A stretch of DNA of 64,000 bases from Amphiura filiformis (Eukaryota > Echinodermata > Ophiuroidea > Amphilepidida > Amphiuridae): contig NC_092628.1 of NCBI RefSeq assembly GCF_039555335.1, forward strand, positions 59,073,547 to 59,137,546. Reading direction: 5' to 3'. Below are positions 1-11,306 of this stretch, piece by piece (within the stretch, counting starts at the first letter, position 1; each line of letters starts with the position of its first letter). Position numbers and translations under genes: made by a program. A model generated the notes under the pieces. It was given only the letters and a program-made list of their open reading frames with translations, was not told the origin of the DNA and ran no database searches.

Positions 1-180
1 CATAATCGTCCTACGGGTTGGATTCAAATTGCCACACAAAAATAAAATATGAAATAAGAAAACAATAGCGAGCATAGTGAAGATTATCTTTTGGTTGCAT
101 TTATTGATGCGCTTTATTTACAATGTCCAGTTTCACAGGTCTTAATCATACTTCATGTGTACAAGTAGCTACAATGTTTG

Positions 181-498
181 TATCACAGGTACTCATCTTT
201 TAATGACAGTTGACATTAACACCGAACTATCACAATAACTACAACATGTACATATAAATAAACGATTTGGGTGTCAAATATCATTGTATCATTGTATTGT
301 ATTTGTAGGCAAAAGCATTTGGACTTCCTAACAAAAGTTGTAATGTATGACTAATGTTGTTTGCAAGTTTTGTATCACAAGTACTCATCATTTAATGACA
401 GTTGACATTAATGCGCATAATTTACCTAACTATCATAATAATCACAACATGTACCTGTAAATAATTCTGAAAAGATTTGGGTGTCAAATACCAGTAAA
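181..498. repeat. Direct repeat, two copies about 190 bp apart
   Basis: A block starting TATCACAGGTACTCATC at 181 recurs at 373 as TATCACAAGTACTCATC. Both continue through a shared TTTAATGACAGTTGACATTA and end near a shared GATTTGGGTGTCAAATA (about 284 and 490). The copies differ by substitutions and small indels. This is an old local duplication or two copies of an interspersed repeat. Confidence 0.7.
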
Positions 499-3400
499 AA
501 GAGCTGGTCCATAGTAAGTAAAGTGGAATGTATGAAAGATACCCACGGATATAGCGTATTTTGGCTTGCTCCCCAAGTAAAATGAGCCTCAGAATAACAT
601 TAGAAGTGCCTAAAAATCGAATTATTCCCTGCATATTGTCCATATTAACCTGCATAGTTTGCATACGTTTTCCTAAGGTAACAACCCCTTATAGCGTATT
701 CTTAACCTTTTTTACAACAGAACAAAGAGCTTAAGTTTAAATGAAACAATTACTTCATGATTAGTTCATAATTGGTGCAACAGTAACGCCTTCAAAGTCA
801 AGTTCAGCAGGTTGTATTAGATGGGACATGCATCAGCTGTTCAATTAGTCCACCGCTCAGTAGCATTTTCCGTTTACACCTTGTGGGAAAGGGTCTGCGA
901 ATACGTTGAACAGGTGAAAACATAGCCACACTTTTGAAAAGTTATATCAAAATACATGTATTAAAAACCGATATTAAAATTTATCAAAGTAGTACAAACA
1001 TGAATGAGGCATTCTTGGTAATATTTTAAAAAAAACTGGTTATTTTGTATCATATAATACCACATCGAAATAACATAATGACGGCATACGCCCCTATTGG
1101 GTGTCGCTCATATGGTTTCGATTTTGCATTGGGCTATACAAGCTGGACATTGGCAATATTCATATCTTTACCAAAATCTGTGAAAAAGTCACGTCTTTGT
1201 TCGCACAAAAATGTACGCATCAAACTGAGGTGTGGTTTTCAAATTTGAAAATTGTGCTTTTTAATAGTGTGGCATTATTGTGGTGGCGCCTTGTTACAGA
1301 CCCGAAAGATACAATAGTTTGATTAAAGTGAAAGTGTTTTATTTGGTATTTGGTTGTTTTTTTGTAATTGGTAAATCCATTGAATGTGCGTTTCATCTGC
1401 GTAAGACCTGATCAACTCATTCTGTGTTTCCTATTCAGAATTATCAAATATTTGGACAACAATTCGTAACTCGTTTCCTTCTTGTTGTCAATTGACTAAT
1501 TTAGTCAAAAATTTGTAAGAGGCCCACTCCAAACAATAGCCCGAAGTTTTATCCGCGGATGAAAACTTTCACATAACCTCAAAACCTTGTGCTACTGCAC
1601 TGAACAAAACAAATCCAGGGATTATTATTTTTGGCAAATGTGTTGAAAATATAGGCTTACACCCATTGAATGTTTTGATATGTATAACAAAAGAAATGTA
1701 GGGCAATGCTTGTGATACACATAATTATTCTAAGCAGAAGCGATGTACCCTGAGACTTCTTCCAAAACAATAGGTAGTGATAAATGATTGACAGCTATTT
1801 GAGCCATGGTCTGCTACTATTTGTATCAGCATGATCAGTGAACTTAGTGAGCACTGGTGAGGAAACAAAAGTACATGTACTTTTGATCAGTGTACCGTGA
1901 ATGAAATTACAACGGCCGATTGCAAAAACCGTTACGCATGATTTGTCTTTGTGTGCGAGTTACAAATTGTAAATCAGAAACTTGAATTAAACTATTGTAT
2001 CAAGAATTACAGTAACATTGTCGACCAATAGGGGTGCATTGGTAAAGAAGTATATTTGAAAACAAAAATAAAACAACAGTTATCAAAATGATTACTAACT
2101 GCACAGTTGAACAACAAAGGCGTTATCTAACAAATCTAACATATCAACAACATTTTGGTAATAATTGTTACGATTGCCAAATGGCCGTTAATTGTTAAGC
2201 ACATTTGGAAAGATACTGATTAGAATGAACTATCTGACATGTTTGCTATGCAAAGCAGAACCCAATCTAGAACAACAAGGAAGAACAAAGATAACAATAA
2301 TATTCAAGATGACCTTGAATTCCATATGAAATTCGTGCAAATATTTTGATGACATAAACTTCCGACCGCCACTTATCTTATAATTGTTCGAACAATACTT
2401 TATGCATGTACAGCACTTTTGAGATGTAAAAACTCTGTGGAAAGTTGTTGTCTGAGGCAAGAAACTCAAATAAAAGCACGTATTACAGTAATATCCCAGC
2501 AAGATGCAGTAACAACTTAATGGCTTTATAAAGGACGGAATTCACCCCTAGGTTTACTCCCACGCATTGAATCGATTGGGAGAATCACAAAACTGGGGAA
2601 GGGAACACTTTTAATAGAAACATACAAAACGTCACTTACCACTATTTTGTTTTTATTCCCCCTTGTGCCATAATATCATCAGGTATGTTGACTAAATTTG
2701 ATGTGGTTCTGGAATAGAAATGGAGGTCGTGACTTACCTATTTTTTGATCCATGCTTTTAAAGTATTAATTTTGCAAAGTTTAAAGCGAGCACTGAACAG
2801 CAACTTACAGATGACTATACATCTGTGAATTGAGATATCTTATTTCAAGAACAGTATGGTCAATTGTCAAAATTCAAAAAGTATGTGATTGCTGATTTAT
2901 TCCTTAACCACACCAAGTATTTAGTTATGTATAGTTGTTGCGTTAAAATACCCAAACAATTAAGTTTCCTACAATACAGTTCCTTCAGAGACACCCTGTT
3001 TGAAAGTTGAATATTAAGAAAATTGTGTCACGTACGATGGAAGTGCGAAATTCATACACAAACATGGAGCTTGCCCCTCGTATAATTTGACATTTTGTTC
3101 ATCATCTTTAGTGTTCCAGTTGCTGATCAGAAACTGCTACAGATGGTTTATATTAAAGAAAGTTAATTTCTGATGTAAAAACACGTTTGAGTTAAATGTT
3201 TACAACTTTACATGAATTCTCTGGCTAGCAGCCAGGGTATGTCATATTGATTATTGTATAATGATGGTAGTAAATGTCCTTTTAGATTCCTTCCCATTTG
3301 TTAATTCGAAGTCGAACAGAAATCGCTCATTAAACTTGACATTTTGCGTTCAACCATTCATTACATTATACTAGTAATTATAACACATTTTCTCCTTTTT

Positions 3401-4039
3401 TGTCTCGTCTACCGCCCTCATCGATCGCAATGTTACATCTCGCAACAATCAGTGAAAATTGTGGCAAGTTCGTGAAAATGTTATTTTATTCACTTGTTAA
3501 ATGAAACTTTCACATCAGAAGGGGATTGAAACCGCTCGGTTTCTATCATCCATCTTCAAACTGATTTCAACCCCCAAAGTACAATTTTGAGGTTATATCA
3601 TAATATTTTCTACCAATTTAAGCATTCGTCATAGGCCTACTCAGTAATGCCCCCTTCTGATTTGGCTTTATATTTCTTGAACTTTTTATTTGCCGTGACC
3701 TTTTATACTACCCACAAGAATCGTACTTACAAATCTAATATGAAACGAGAGTATAATCAAATCAATTCAAATCAAACTGGTTTGATCACGGTAAAAATAG
3801 GCAAAACTGGGAATAGAAGTGAATCATTGGGAGTATTATGTAGATGCGAGATGCAATCTTCTTGGCAGTCTCAATGTGCATGTGAATAGAACATTTATGG
3901 CCAGAATTAATCGAGAGAGGGGGAGAGATCAGAGATCCCAATCGTATTGTACTTAGGTGGGTGACCTGATTGACAGCCTCATCCGGGGATCTCCAACTTT
4001 ACCCTATCAAAATGCAGATTTTGGTATCAGGTGAAAGCT

Positions 4040-4232
4040 CATATTTTTCTCATTAACATATTGAAATTGGGCGTTCCAAATCGGTATATTAACAAAGAAA
4101 TCGGCAAAAAACTGCCGAATTAGTCTCAAATGTGGTACCACATTTTTTGACTAATTCAGCAGTTTTTTGATGATATCTTCGGAAATACACCGATTTGGAA
4201 CTCCTAATTTCAATATGTTAATGAGAAAAATA
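4040..4232. repeat. Foldback (inverted repeat), arms about 85 bp
   Basis: The left arm (CATTAACATATTGAAATTGG at about 4051) is mirrored by the right arm (CAATTTCAATATGTTAATG region, about 4206-4224). The arms also share the GACTAATTC/GAATTAGTC and CCGATTTGGAAC/GTTCCAAATCGG segments. The centre is near 4130-4140 (TGTGGTACCACA). No coding content; a MITE-like foldback relic. Confidence 0.8.
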
Positions 4233-4481
4233 GGATCTTTTATTTGATGTCAATTTATTACATGATCATGATGATTATCATTAAAACACCGTAGACTACC
4301 AGTTTTACGCTGTATTAAATGTCAGTAATTCCATGAAGAAGTCGCATTTACAATGAACATTTACATGATCTTTTTGCATGAATGCTTGAAAGGGACAACA
4401 GTTTATGTTATACATAAGTTTTAAAGAATTTGATTTTCCAAATATATCAGGTCACCTTCCTTTAATACCAAATGTGCCAGT

Positions 4482-4513
4482 TTTTTTTTGTTGTTGTTGT
4501 TGTTGTTGTTGTT
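4482..4513. repeat. Poly-T plus (GTT)n microsatellite
   Basis: A run of T is followed by about eight GTT units. A similar GTT array occurs at about 19455-19482. Confidence 0.85.
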
Positions 4514-5010
4514 TTTTATCGCAAAGGCATTTGTAACAAAACTATTCAAACTGTAACATGTAATTCAGAGATGCTAAGTTGTAAAATATAAAATTATAAT
4601 GTTCACTAATGTTGTTCACTGAACTTACATGTCGACGTAGCTATTTTTCAAAATATCAAAGTTTAATAGGTTAAAGACTAAAGACGCTAAATTATGTTTT
4701 TAATATGATATGGAATAAGATTGATACTTTCAACATTTACAAAGAATCACTGTTACATGCAGGACGTGCATTACCATTTTGATTTAGCACATTGTGTGTT
4801 ACTTGTTGAAACATTTATCTCCAATGTATAAATATTTGTATGGAAATATTTATATTTCAAATGTTCAGTTTTGAAAACACATAACGTCACGATAACCCAC
4901 GCAATGTGTGCCGAGTCACATAAACTTTTTTTTTTATCTTAGAGTCACATCCCGAGTCACATAAACTTTCATCACATTGTATCGGGAACATTTTAACATG
5001 TAGCAAACTT

Positions 5011-5290
5011 AGGGACCGTTCACAAACACTTGTTTGGGGGCCTGATGCAAACAAAATTTCATCGCAAAATTTTTTCGGGGGGCCCCCTTTTCAGATCTCA
5101 AAAATTTCAGGGCCCCCCTTTTTGACATCAAAATTATGGGTTAACCCCCATAGAAAAGCATATAAACTCAATTTTCCCCGGAATATTTTTGTCAATCTTC
5201 CAGTGCCCCCCTTTAGGAGGGTCAAAACTTTTAAGCCCCCCCGTTTTTCATCAGCCCCCCCCCCTTAACAAGTGTTTATGAACGGTCCCT
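5011..5290. mobile_element. MITE-like element with AGGGACCGTTCA terminal inverted repeats
   Basis: The element starts AGGGACCGTTCACAAACACT and ends AGTGTTTATGAACGGTCCCT, an imperfect TIR of about 28 bp. The interior consists of G-rich runs near the left end and C-rich runs further in (GGGGGGCCCCC, several C7-C10 runs). No reading frame. A diverged relative, with AGTGTTCATAAATAC and several G7-G10 runs, lies at about 53015-53190. Confidence 0.75.
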
Positions 5291-6217
5291 TAAACTGACA
5301 ATATTCATTGACAATAATGATTAAAGGTTGTTTTGGCAGAAAATAATTATCAGACTATTGCTATGCTGAAACTGCCTTACCGCCCAAATGCCGAATCCTT
5401 TGGAGCTGGCTGTGCAATATTTATGTGTAAAAGTTTCACATTTTTCGATAAGTAGATAATTTCCATTTATATAGATTACCCTTTCGACCTCGACCAATTT
5501 GCCTTTACCCTTAAGCAAAATGTCCCTTAAAATACGTCAAAGGTCCACCACTAATACCATGCTTGAACGAAAATATCCGCAAATGGCTTGAAAATTGACC
5601 AATATCCATTGGCAGTTTAGATCACCCGTGTCGATTTGACCAAAACCGTGACCCAAGTTGAAATTTTGGTATAAAGAGAATGAGATCTCGCACAAAAATT
5701 TGGTAGTGTTTAAGAATTGGTCATGTAAATATAAATAAAGATTTAGACTTCTGGTTTATCTGTTTTCCTACAGGCGACAGCTGTCGTTTTAAAAACTTTC
5801 TCTGTGTTAGTACTTTCTAAAGTTACGAGTACATGCAGGATAAAGTTACTTAAAGTTAACATATTTAATGATAGAGAGGTTGCGATTTCTTACGCCTTAG
5901 CGCTTACGCCCATGTAACTGTATTTAGGATTTAAAATCACTTCACAGGAGATTAATTTTGAATAGTTAGACAAGCATAAACACGTAAAGGCGTAAGAATT
6001 TCGCATCCTCTCATATACCAGAACATCATTTTATAACAAGAAGCAATATATGGGGAAAAGTAAAATTAGCATAGTTTATTTTCAGTCGCAAGTCTAATTT
6101 ACTTATTCATTGTCACTATCAGATCATAAACGTTATGTTGCATCTGTTTTAACAGATAGAACATAATCAGTGATAATAGAAGAGGAACTAGTGGCAAATG
6201 GTGGTCATAGACCACAA

Positions 6218-7417
6218 ACCTAGCTGGGGCTTGTTGGTGTTGTGGAGGTATCTGACCCCTGCAAAATGTTCCAAAAATATTTCCCTGGTCATGAGGTTTG
6301 TTGTCACCGAGTTTGAGTCCCGTGCTCCTTACAGATGTCCAGAAAATGCAATTCTAAGATTTGACCCCAGATGACCTTTGACCTGACCCCTGCAAAATGT
6401 TCCAAAAATTTTCCCTGGTCATCAAGTTTGTTGTCACGCAATTCTAAGATTTGACCCCAGATGACCTTTGACCCCTTGCAAGATGTTCAATAATGTTCCC
6501 CTGGTCACCAGGTTTGTTGTCACCGAGAGTGAGTCCTATACCTCTTACAGATGTCCAGATAACGCAACTCTAAGATTTAGCCCCGGATGACCTTTGACCT
6601 GACCCCTTCAAATTGTTCCACCGAGTTTGAGCTTTGAACCCCTTACAGATGTCCAGATAATGAAATTCTAAGATTTGACCTAAGATGACCTTTGACCTGA
6701 CCCCTGCAAATGCATCAAAATTTTCCTCAGGTCATGAAGTTGGTTGTCACCAAGTTAAAGCCCCATACCCCTTACAGATTTCCAGAAAATGCATTTCTAA
6801 GATTTGACCTCTGCGTGACCTATGACCTGACCCCTGTAAAATTTCCCCTGGTCATGAGATTTGTTGTCAATGAGTTTGAGCCACATATCCCTTACATATG
6901 TCCAGATAATGCAATTGTAAGATTTTACCCCTTTAATGACCTTTGACCCCAATTATGTGTACAAGTTATAGGCACTGGGTATAGTTGATGCATATGTGCA
7001 AGTGACGTCATTGTGCTATGTAATTTGTGGTAGAAGAAGCATTTTGAAGGTATTTGGTTATATACCTGTAATGCCCCTTAATGACCTTTGAACCCAATTC
7101 TGTTTACTCACTATGGGCACTGGGTATAGCCGATGCTTATGGTCAAGTGACGTCATTGTAGAATGTTACATGTAGGAGAAGAAGAATTTTTAGCTGAAAT
7201 CACATTTTTAGCCTATTTGACCCTTCTGTAACCTTTAACCTACTAAAAGTCAGGTGACGTGTATGGTCGTGGTCAATGATGGTTGTGCTCAAGTTAGGTC
7301 AAAATCGGTCAAAGCATGTCTGAGCTAGAGCAAAAAATGTGCAATTTGTTGCCAGAAGAAAGAACGGATAGCATTACAGTACCTAGCTGGGGGGGGGTGT
7401 AAACCCCCCAGCTAGGT
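6218..7417. mobile_element. 1.2-kb TIR-bounded element made of tandem repeats
   Basis: The segment begins ACCTAGCTGGGG and ends CCCCAGCTAGGT, a perfect 12-bp terminal inverted repeat. A second ACCTAGCTGGGG at 7381 makes a small hairpin with the right end. From about 6240 to 6950 it contains roughly six degenerate units of 90-145 bp. Each has TGACCTTTGACC, a CAAAATGTTCCAAAAAT-like block, GTTTGTTGTCACCGAGT, CTTACAGATGTCCAGA and GCAATTCTAAGATTTGACC. The last 450 bp keep two copies of GACGTCATTGT. No protein is encoded. Likely a non-autonomous DNA element with internal tandem expansion. Confidence 0.7.
6372..6948 (-). promoter_or_regulatory. Recurrent DR1-type nuclear-receptor motifs inside the tandem array (possible)
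   Basis: TGACCTTTGACC is the reverse complement of GGTCAAAGGTCA, a direct repeat of two half-sites spaced by one base. It occurs at 6372, 6462, 6588, 6686 and 6937, with a one-mismatch copy at 6816. DR1 sites are bound by HNF4/RXR-type receptors in animals. They lie inside a repeat element, so repetition of the unit explains their number; any regulatory role is inference. Confidence 0.3.
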
Positions 7418-7511
7418 AATAAAATTATAGTTTTGTGACGGTGACTTAAAGCATAGATTTCCATGCTTATACAGTGAACTGACTCGAAGTAACTCGTATT
7501 TTTTTAGAACT

Positions 7512-8104
7512 AAACTGAGCTCAAAAAGAAACTTAAAATTTTTCACAAGGTCATATCTTAAAATCCTGTCCATCAAAATGAACCAAAATTACACACGTTT
7601 ACTTCAATACTCTAAACACATGTTAGTAACCAAGCAGTTATCCAACTGACACAACAGCAAAATGTACTAACATGGAACAGCCTCCTGGACCACATTCACA
7701 GCCCAATATTTGGCACCCAGCAAAAGAAATCTGTGATAATGAGTACAGGATCCGCACAGGTGATAATTTCCAAAGAGTAAGTGGAATAGTGTGAAACAAG
7801 ACCTGTTTCTTGAAGAAAGTGCGTGAAAAGAAAAAAGCAGCACCGTTTCATCATCTGTGCCAGGATCTTGTATGCATTCTCACAGATTTCTTGTGCTGGG
7901 TGCCAAATCATTTGGGCTGTGAAAATGGTCCGGGAAGCTGTTCCGTGTCAGTGCTTTTGCTGTTGTGTCAGTTGGACAACTGCTGTGAGATGTGTTTTGA
8001 GTTGAGTATTGAAGTAATCCTGGATGTAATTTTGGTTACGAGGATTTTAAGATATGACATTGTGATTCACAAGTTGTGAAAAAGTTTCTTTTTGAGCTCA
8101 GTTT
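7512..8104. mobile_element. 593-bp foldback element just upstream of the KAZALD1-like exon
   Basis: The left end AAACTGAGCTCAAAAAGAAA is mirrored by TTTCTTTTTGAGCTCAGTTT at the right end. The arms extend inward for roughly 250 bp with mismatches (for example CACAGATTTCTTGTGCTGGG against CCCAGCAAAAGAAATCTGTG), folding near 7800-7830. Short open frames in it are shadows of the palindrome. It sits in the intron, ending about 100 bp before the splice acceptor at 8201. Confidence 0.8.
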
Positions 8105-8201
8105 TATGTTTCATTATTTTATACACATAATATATGAAGAAAACTATTATCAAAAATCTCTTTTTAACCACATATTTTCAATTTATTTTCTTTACCCACA
8201 G

Positions 8202-8518
8202 CTCCAAAAGTAGTGACACCTCCAAAATCTAGAACTAACTCCACCGGAGAAAGAATTGTGTTGCATTGTGAAATAGTCTCCTTCCCAGATCCGACAATTG
8301 AATGGAGAAAAGAGGGCGTTGATTCATGCTTGCCAGGCGACAATATGCGATTTACCGTACACACCAGTGGGGGACCGGACAAGTTTGAGCACACAACGTT
8401 TCTGCAAATCATTGAACTTGAAGAGGAAGATGAAGGATTTTATCATTGTGTAGCGACTAATAAATTCGGGGATGATATGGCAGGAGCACGGGTCAATGTT
8501 AGGCAAAAACGAACATAA
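8202..8518 (+). CDS. KAZALD1-like secreted protein, last exon (Ig domain), partial gene
   Basis: This is the terminal coding exon of a spliced gene. A good acceptor (pyrimidine-rich tract then CACAG) ends at 8201. The exon opens in phase 1, its first two bases completing an Ala codon. It encodes about 105 residues ending in TAA. The residues form one I-set immunoglobulin domain: first Cys in LHCEIV, the Trp in IEWRKEG, and DEGFYHC with the second Cys. The linker LPGD followed by SGGPDKFE resembles, from memory, the Ig domain of vertebrate KAZALD1. Family members are secreted proteins with IGFBP, Kazal and Ig domains. The IGFBP and Kazal exons were not found in the 8.2 kb to the left, so the gene probably starts outside the window. 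The paralogue at 36-42 kb opens its Ig exon at the same site and phase but splits the Ig domain with one more intron. A weak ATTAAA lies at 8611. Confidence 0.85.
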
Positions 8519-8621
8519 CTTCATGTAGGCTAAATTACAAAGAAAAACATATGTATTGCTGCTTTTTTGTGGATGGAAATGTATATTAATACTTCATCAA
8601 ACAAAGATGCATTAAACAGGA

Positions 8622-8800
8622 GAAGGCACTCTCTTAAAACCAAAGATTGAAAAATCAATCTTAAAGATTGTGTTGAAGGAAAAGTCTAAAATTAGATTGA
8701 AAATGTAATGGAATTCAGTTTGAATTTTCCATCTTTAAGTCTGATTTCTCAATCTTAATTTGGACTTTTCCCTCACCCCAATCTTTCCATTTAAGAGAGA
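8622..8800. repeat. Foldback with AAGATTGA-rich arms
   Basis: The left end GCACTCTCTTAAAACCAAAG mirrors the right end CTTTCCATTTAAGAGAGATGC. The inside repeats AAAGATTGA/TCAATCTTT in both orientations. It resembles the element at 62400-62610 and shares GAAGGCACTCTC with the array ending near 29650. Non-coding. Confidence 0.65.
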
Positions 8801-8978
8801 TGCATAATACTTCCATCATGTTTGCTTTTCGGAAAGGGGTGCACTTTTTGTTAGTCGTGGGGAGTGTATTTTAATGTGTATCAAATCAACAACGAACTGT
8901 CTAGCCGAGCTTTGAAGAATGAGTTCTTTGAGTCTTCCCTAAAACGTCACACCATATTAAGAAGAACGTTATATTTAA

Positions 8979-9327
8979 GGGGTACTACACCCCTGCCCAA
9001 TTTTTGTGCCTATTTTTGCATTTTTCTCAAACATTATAGAGCATTGGTGACAAGTAAGATATGTATATTATAGGGGCAAGGACTACAACTGCTACACTGG
9101 AAATTTTATTTCAGCACAGACAACAGTTGTGGAGTTACAGTCACAAATGAGGGAAACCAATATTTGATCAATAAATCAATAACTACTTGCATTGAGTTGC
9201 TGAATTTTCAGTGCAGCAGTTGTAGTCCTTGCCCTATAATATACATATCTTACTTGTCACCAATGCGCTATAATTTTTGAGAAAAACGCAAAAATAAGCA
9301 AAAAATTGGCTAGGGTGTAGTACCCCC
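8979..9327. mobile_element. TTAA-flanked foldback element, family A, copy 1
   Basis: About 349 bp lie between TTAA at 8975-8978 and TTAA at 9328-9331. The termini are GGGGTACTACACCC and GGGTGTAGTACCCCC. Arms of about 130 bp carry a shared TATATTATAGGGGCAAGGAC block in both orientations around a loop of about 90 bp (GATCAATAAATCAATAAC). There is no reading frame. Other full copies are at 18833 and 50478, a variant at 13837, and fragments at 30848 and 58553. The TTAA duplication matches the target preference of piggyBac-type transposases; the autonomous partner is not in the window. Confidence 0.88.
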
Positions 9328-9822
9328 TTAACATTGGGACAATATAAACCTATATGATATATTTTATCGTGCACTATATAATGTAGAATATATGATATAC
9401 TTAAATTCTGTTGCGATGACATTTTTTTTTATTTTAGCAATAATTACAATTTATAATTATGTATAATGCAATGTCTATATCACAAATCAGAACATTATTA
9501 TAGAAAATACATGTATAGTATTATGTCGTAGAATATAATATAGAGGCATTACTATAGAGCGCTAGAACTTAAGCTTAAACATCGTGTTAAAAAGTTGTAG
9601 TATATTTCTTTACCATAATAAGCAAACAAAAATATAACAATTTGATTTTGGAAAACGCCCGTTATTTAAATTGAACGGAAAGCCTTCTTTTCTGATCGTG
9701 TTGTATGTATTAAAAGTATTATATCCAGCAAACATAAACTTTCTGTAAAACTTTGGTGAACGAGTTATAAATGCGTTATGGTTTTGGTCAAAGCGTTTTA
9801 ACAACATTTAAATGTCGGTCTA

Positions 9823-10013
9823 TATTCGCTGTCGTAGTGCACGTTAGTAACCATTGGTTACTGCTCCAAGCCTGGGCTCATACACCTGTTCCGAATTTTG
9901 ATATGCCATAGGCTTTGTGATGTGATCATTTCGATCAGTGGTTCGTAAAAAAAAAGCGTGATCTAGTTAACCTAGCAGCGGCCATATTCTAACGTGCACT
10001 ACGACAGCGAATA
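9823..10013. mobile_element. 191-bp TIR element, family B, uninterrupted copy
   Basis: A perfect 25-bp terminal inverted repeat starts TATTCGCTGTCGTAGTGCAC and is mirrored at the right end. The inside contains GGGCTCATACACCTGTTCC, TATGCCATAGGC and TGATCATTTCGATCAGTGGT. It has no coding capacity. The same element at 11217-12704 is split by about 1.3 kb at the TATGCCA|TAGG point, so this copy shows the empty site. Confidence 0.9.
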
Positions 10014-10510
10014 AAGGTCATGAAACCATTAAATACGTTTTAGATATAATAAAAACCCACCGCAATAACATTTTTAAAATGCTGTCAAAATGTTATTGTA
10101 AAAGATATTTTGGCAAACAGATTTACAGAATATTTGTCAATTTCATAACATTATGTCAGAAAGTTTTGCATCAAACTTTCAAAAATATTTTCTGAACTTG
10201 CATTCCCTGAGTATGTGATATTTACTCCGCACGATATACTCTTGCGATACACTCTTTTAATGTTCATTCACATGTATAAGGGGACCTTGTGCACAGAAAA
10301 TAGGGAAAGGATTTAACATAACAAAGGAACAAGCTCCGAGATCCAGCATAAAGGCCACGGAGCGTGAAATTACCTGATTTACATAACAAGGCATAACTTT
10401 TTTTAGAGCCAATGCCCTTTATATCATTATTTGGCGTAGTTCAAGTTTCTCATGATGTTATTAAAACGTTTAATAGGGGGGGGGACTACCCTCTACATAA
10501 CCCGACATTT
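10012..10510. repeat. Diverged interspersed repeat (copy at 14683-14900)
   Basis: The block opens AATAAAGGTCATGAAA and includes GTCAAAATGTTA and a TTTCAAAAATATTTTCTG-like stretch. AACCCGACATTT occurs near 10500. The same ordered landmarks (AATAAAGGTCATGAAAAC, GTCAAAATATTA, TTTTCAAAAATGTTTTTG, AACCCGACATTTAAACG) occur in 14683-14875. Similarity is moderate and boundaries are uncertain. Family B's right end at 10013 overlaps its start. Confidence 0.5.
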
Positions 10511-10669
10511 TTTTGCTGTGTACTTTCTTTTTCCGTCGTGTTTTTTCTTTTTATAACTACTACTTTACGTTTGAACTAGATCAATGTTTTGTTGTAAATA
10601 TATCTCTAAAAGACATCCCTAACAACATATCCAAAAAATGCCCAAAAAAAAGGGGGGGAATAGGAGAAA

Positions 10670-11172
10670 TGCTAATTTGCATAAAACAAAAATGGCTGCT
10701 TATGCAGGGCTCAAATTCCAAAATTGGTCGATTCTGGATATACCCATATCAATGTATTAAGATTCAGAAAAGGTCTAGTTTGACCTATCTTCGATGTACA
10801 GTTCTTGAGTTAGGCATATGTTAACTGTTGGCCTCCATCAATATGAAAAATGCTCCAATTTTGATCAAAGTGGTCTCAAATTGTTCTTCCTGAGATATGG
10901 CAAACTATTCTTTGGTTAAAATGTTTTTCCAAGCAGAACAATTTGATCATAATCGGAGCATTTTTTTTTATTATTTGCCCCTGTGTAACATTTGACGACC
11001 TCTATATACTTATAACTCAAGAACTGTACATCGGTAGTTCAAATTAGATACTTTTTTTAAATGCTAATAATGAGAAGATGGTATGGTTTTTACCCAGGCT
11101 CACTCAACTTGTAATCATGGTAATTTCAGCCCTACATTTAGCGGCCATTTTTGTTTTATGCAAATTAAAATT
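10670..11172. mobile_element. About 500-bp foldback element
   Basis: The left arm TTTGCATAAAACAAAAATGG is mirrored by CCATTTTTGTTTTATGCAAA at the right. Further inward, GATGTACAGTTCTTGAGTTA (about 10792) mirrors TAACTCAAGAACTGTACATC (about 11012), and GGAGCATTTTT at about 10960 mirrors AAAAATGCTCC. The arms are about 200 bp and imperfect. Non-coding. Confidence 0.8.
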
Positions 11173-11306
11173 TTTGCCTACTTCCAGTTGTCCTCGAATA
11201 TATACGTCTATGACAGTATTCGCTGTCGTAGTGCACGTTAGTAATTAACCATTGGTTACTGCTCCAAGCCTGGGCTCATACACCTGTTCCGAATTTTGAT
11301 ATGCCA

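Larger units (their letters stand above)
1..6217. other. Non-coding stretch, probably intron of the KAZALD1-like gene or intergenic
   Basis: No reading frame here has coding character; all open frames are short and lack recognisable domains. If the exon at 8202 belongs to a gene whose IGFBP-Kazal exon lies left of the window, this stretch is intron. It holds a direct repeat (181-498), a foldback (4040-4232), a GTT microsatellite (about 4490-4513) and a TIR element (5011-5290). The rest is AT-rich sequence in which I see nothing specific. Confidence 0.5.

Noticed and set aside
7696-8079. Overlapping open frames with Cys-rich peptides on both strands
   Set aside because: They lie in the two arms of the 7512-8104 foldback and mirror each other.
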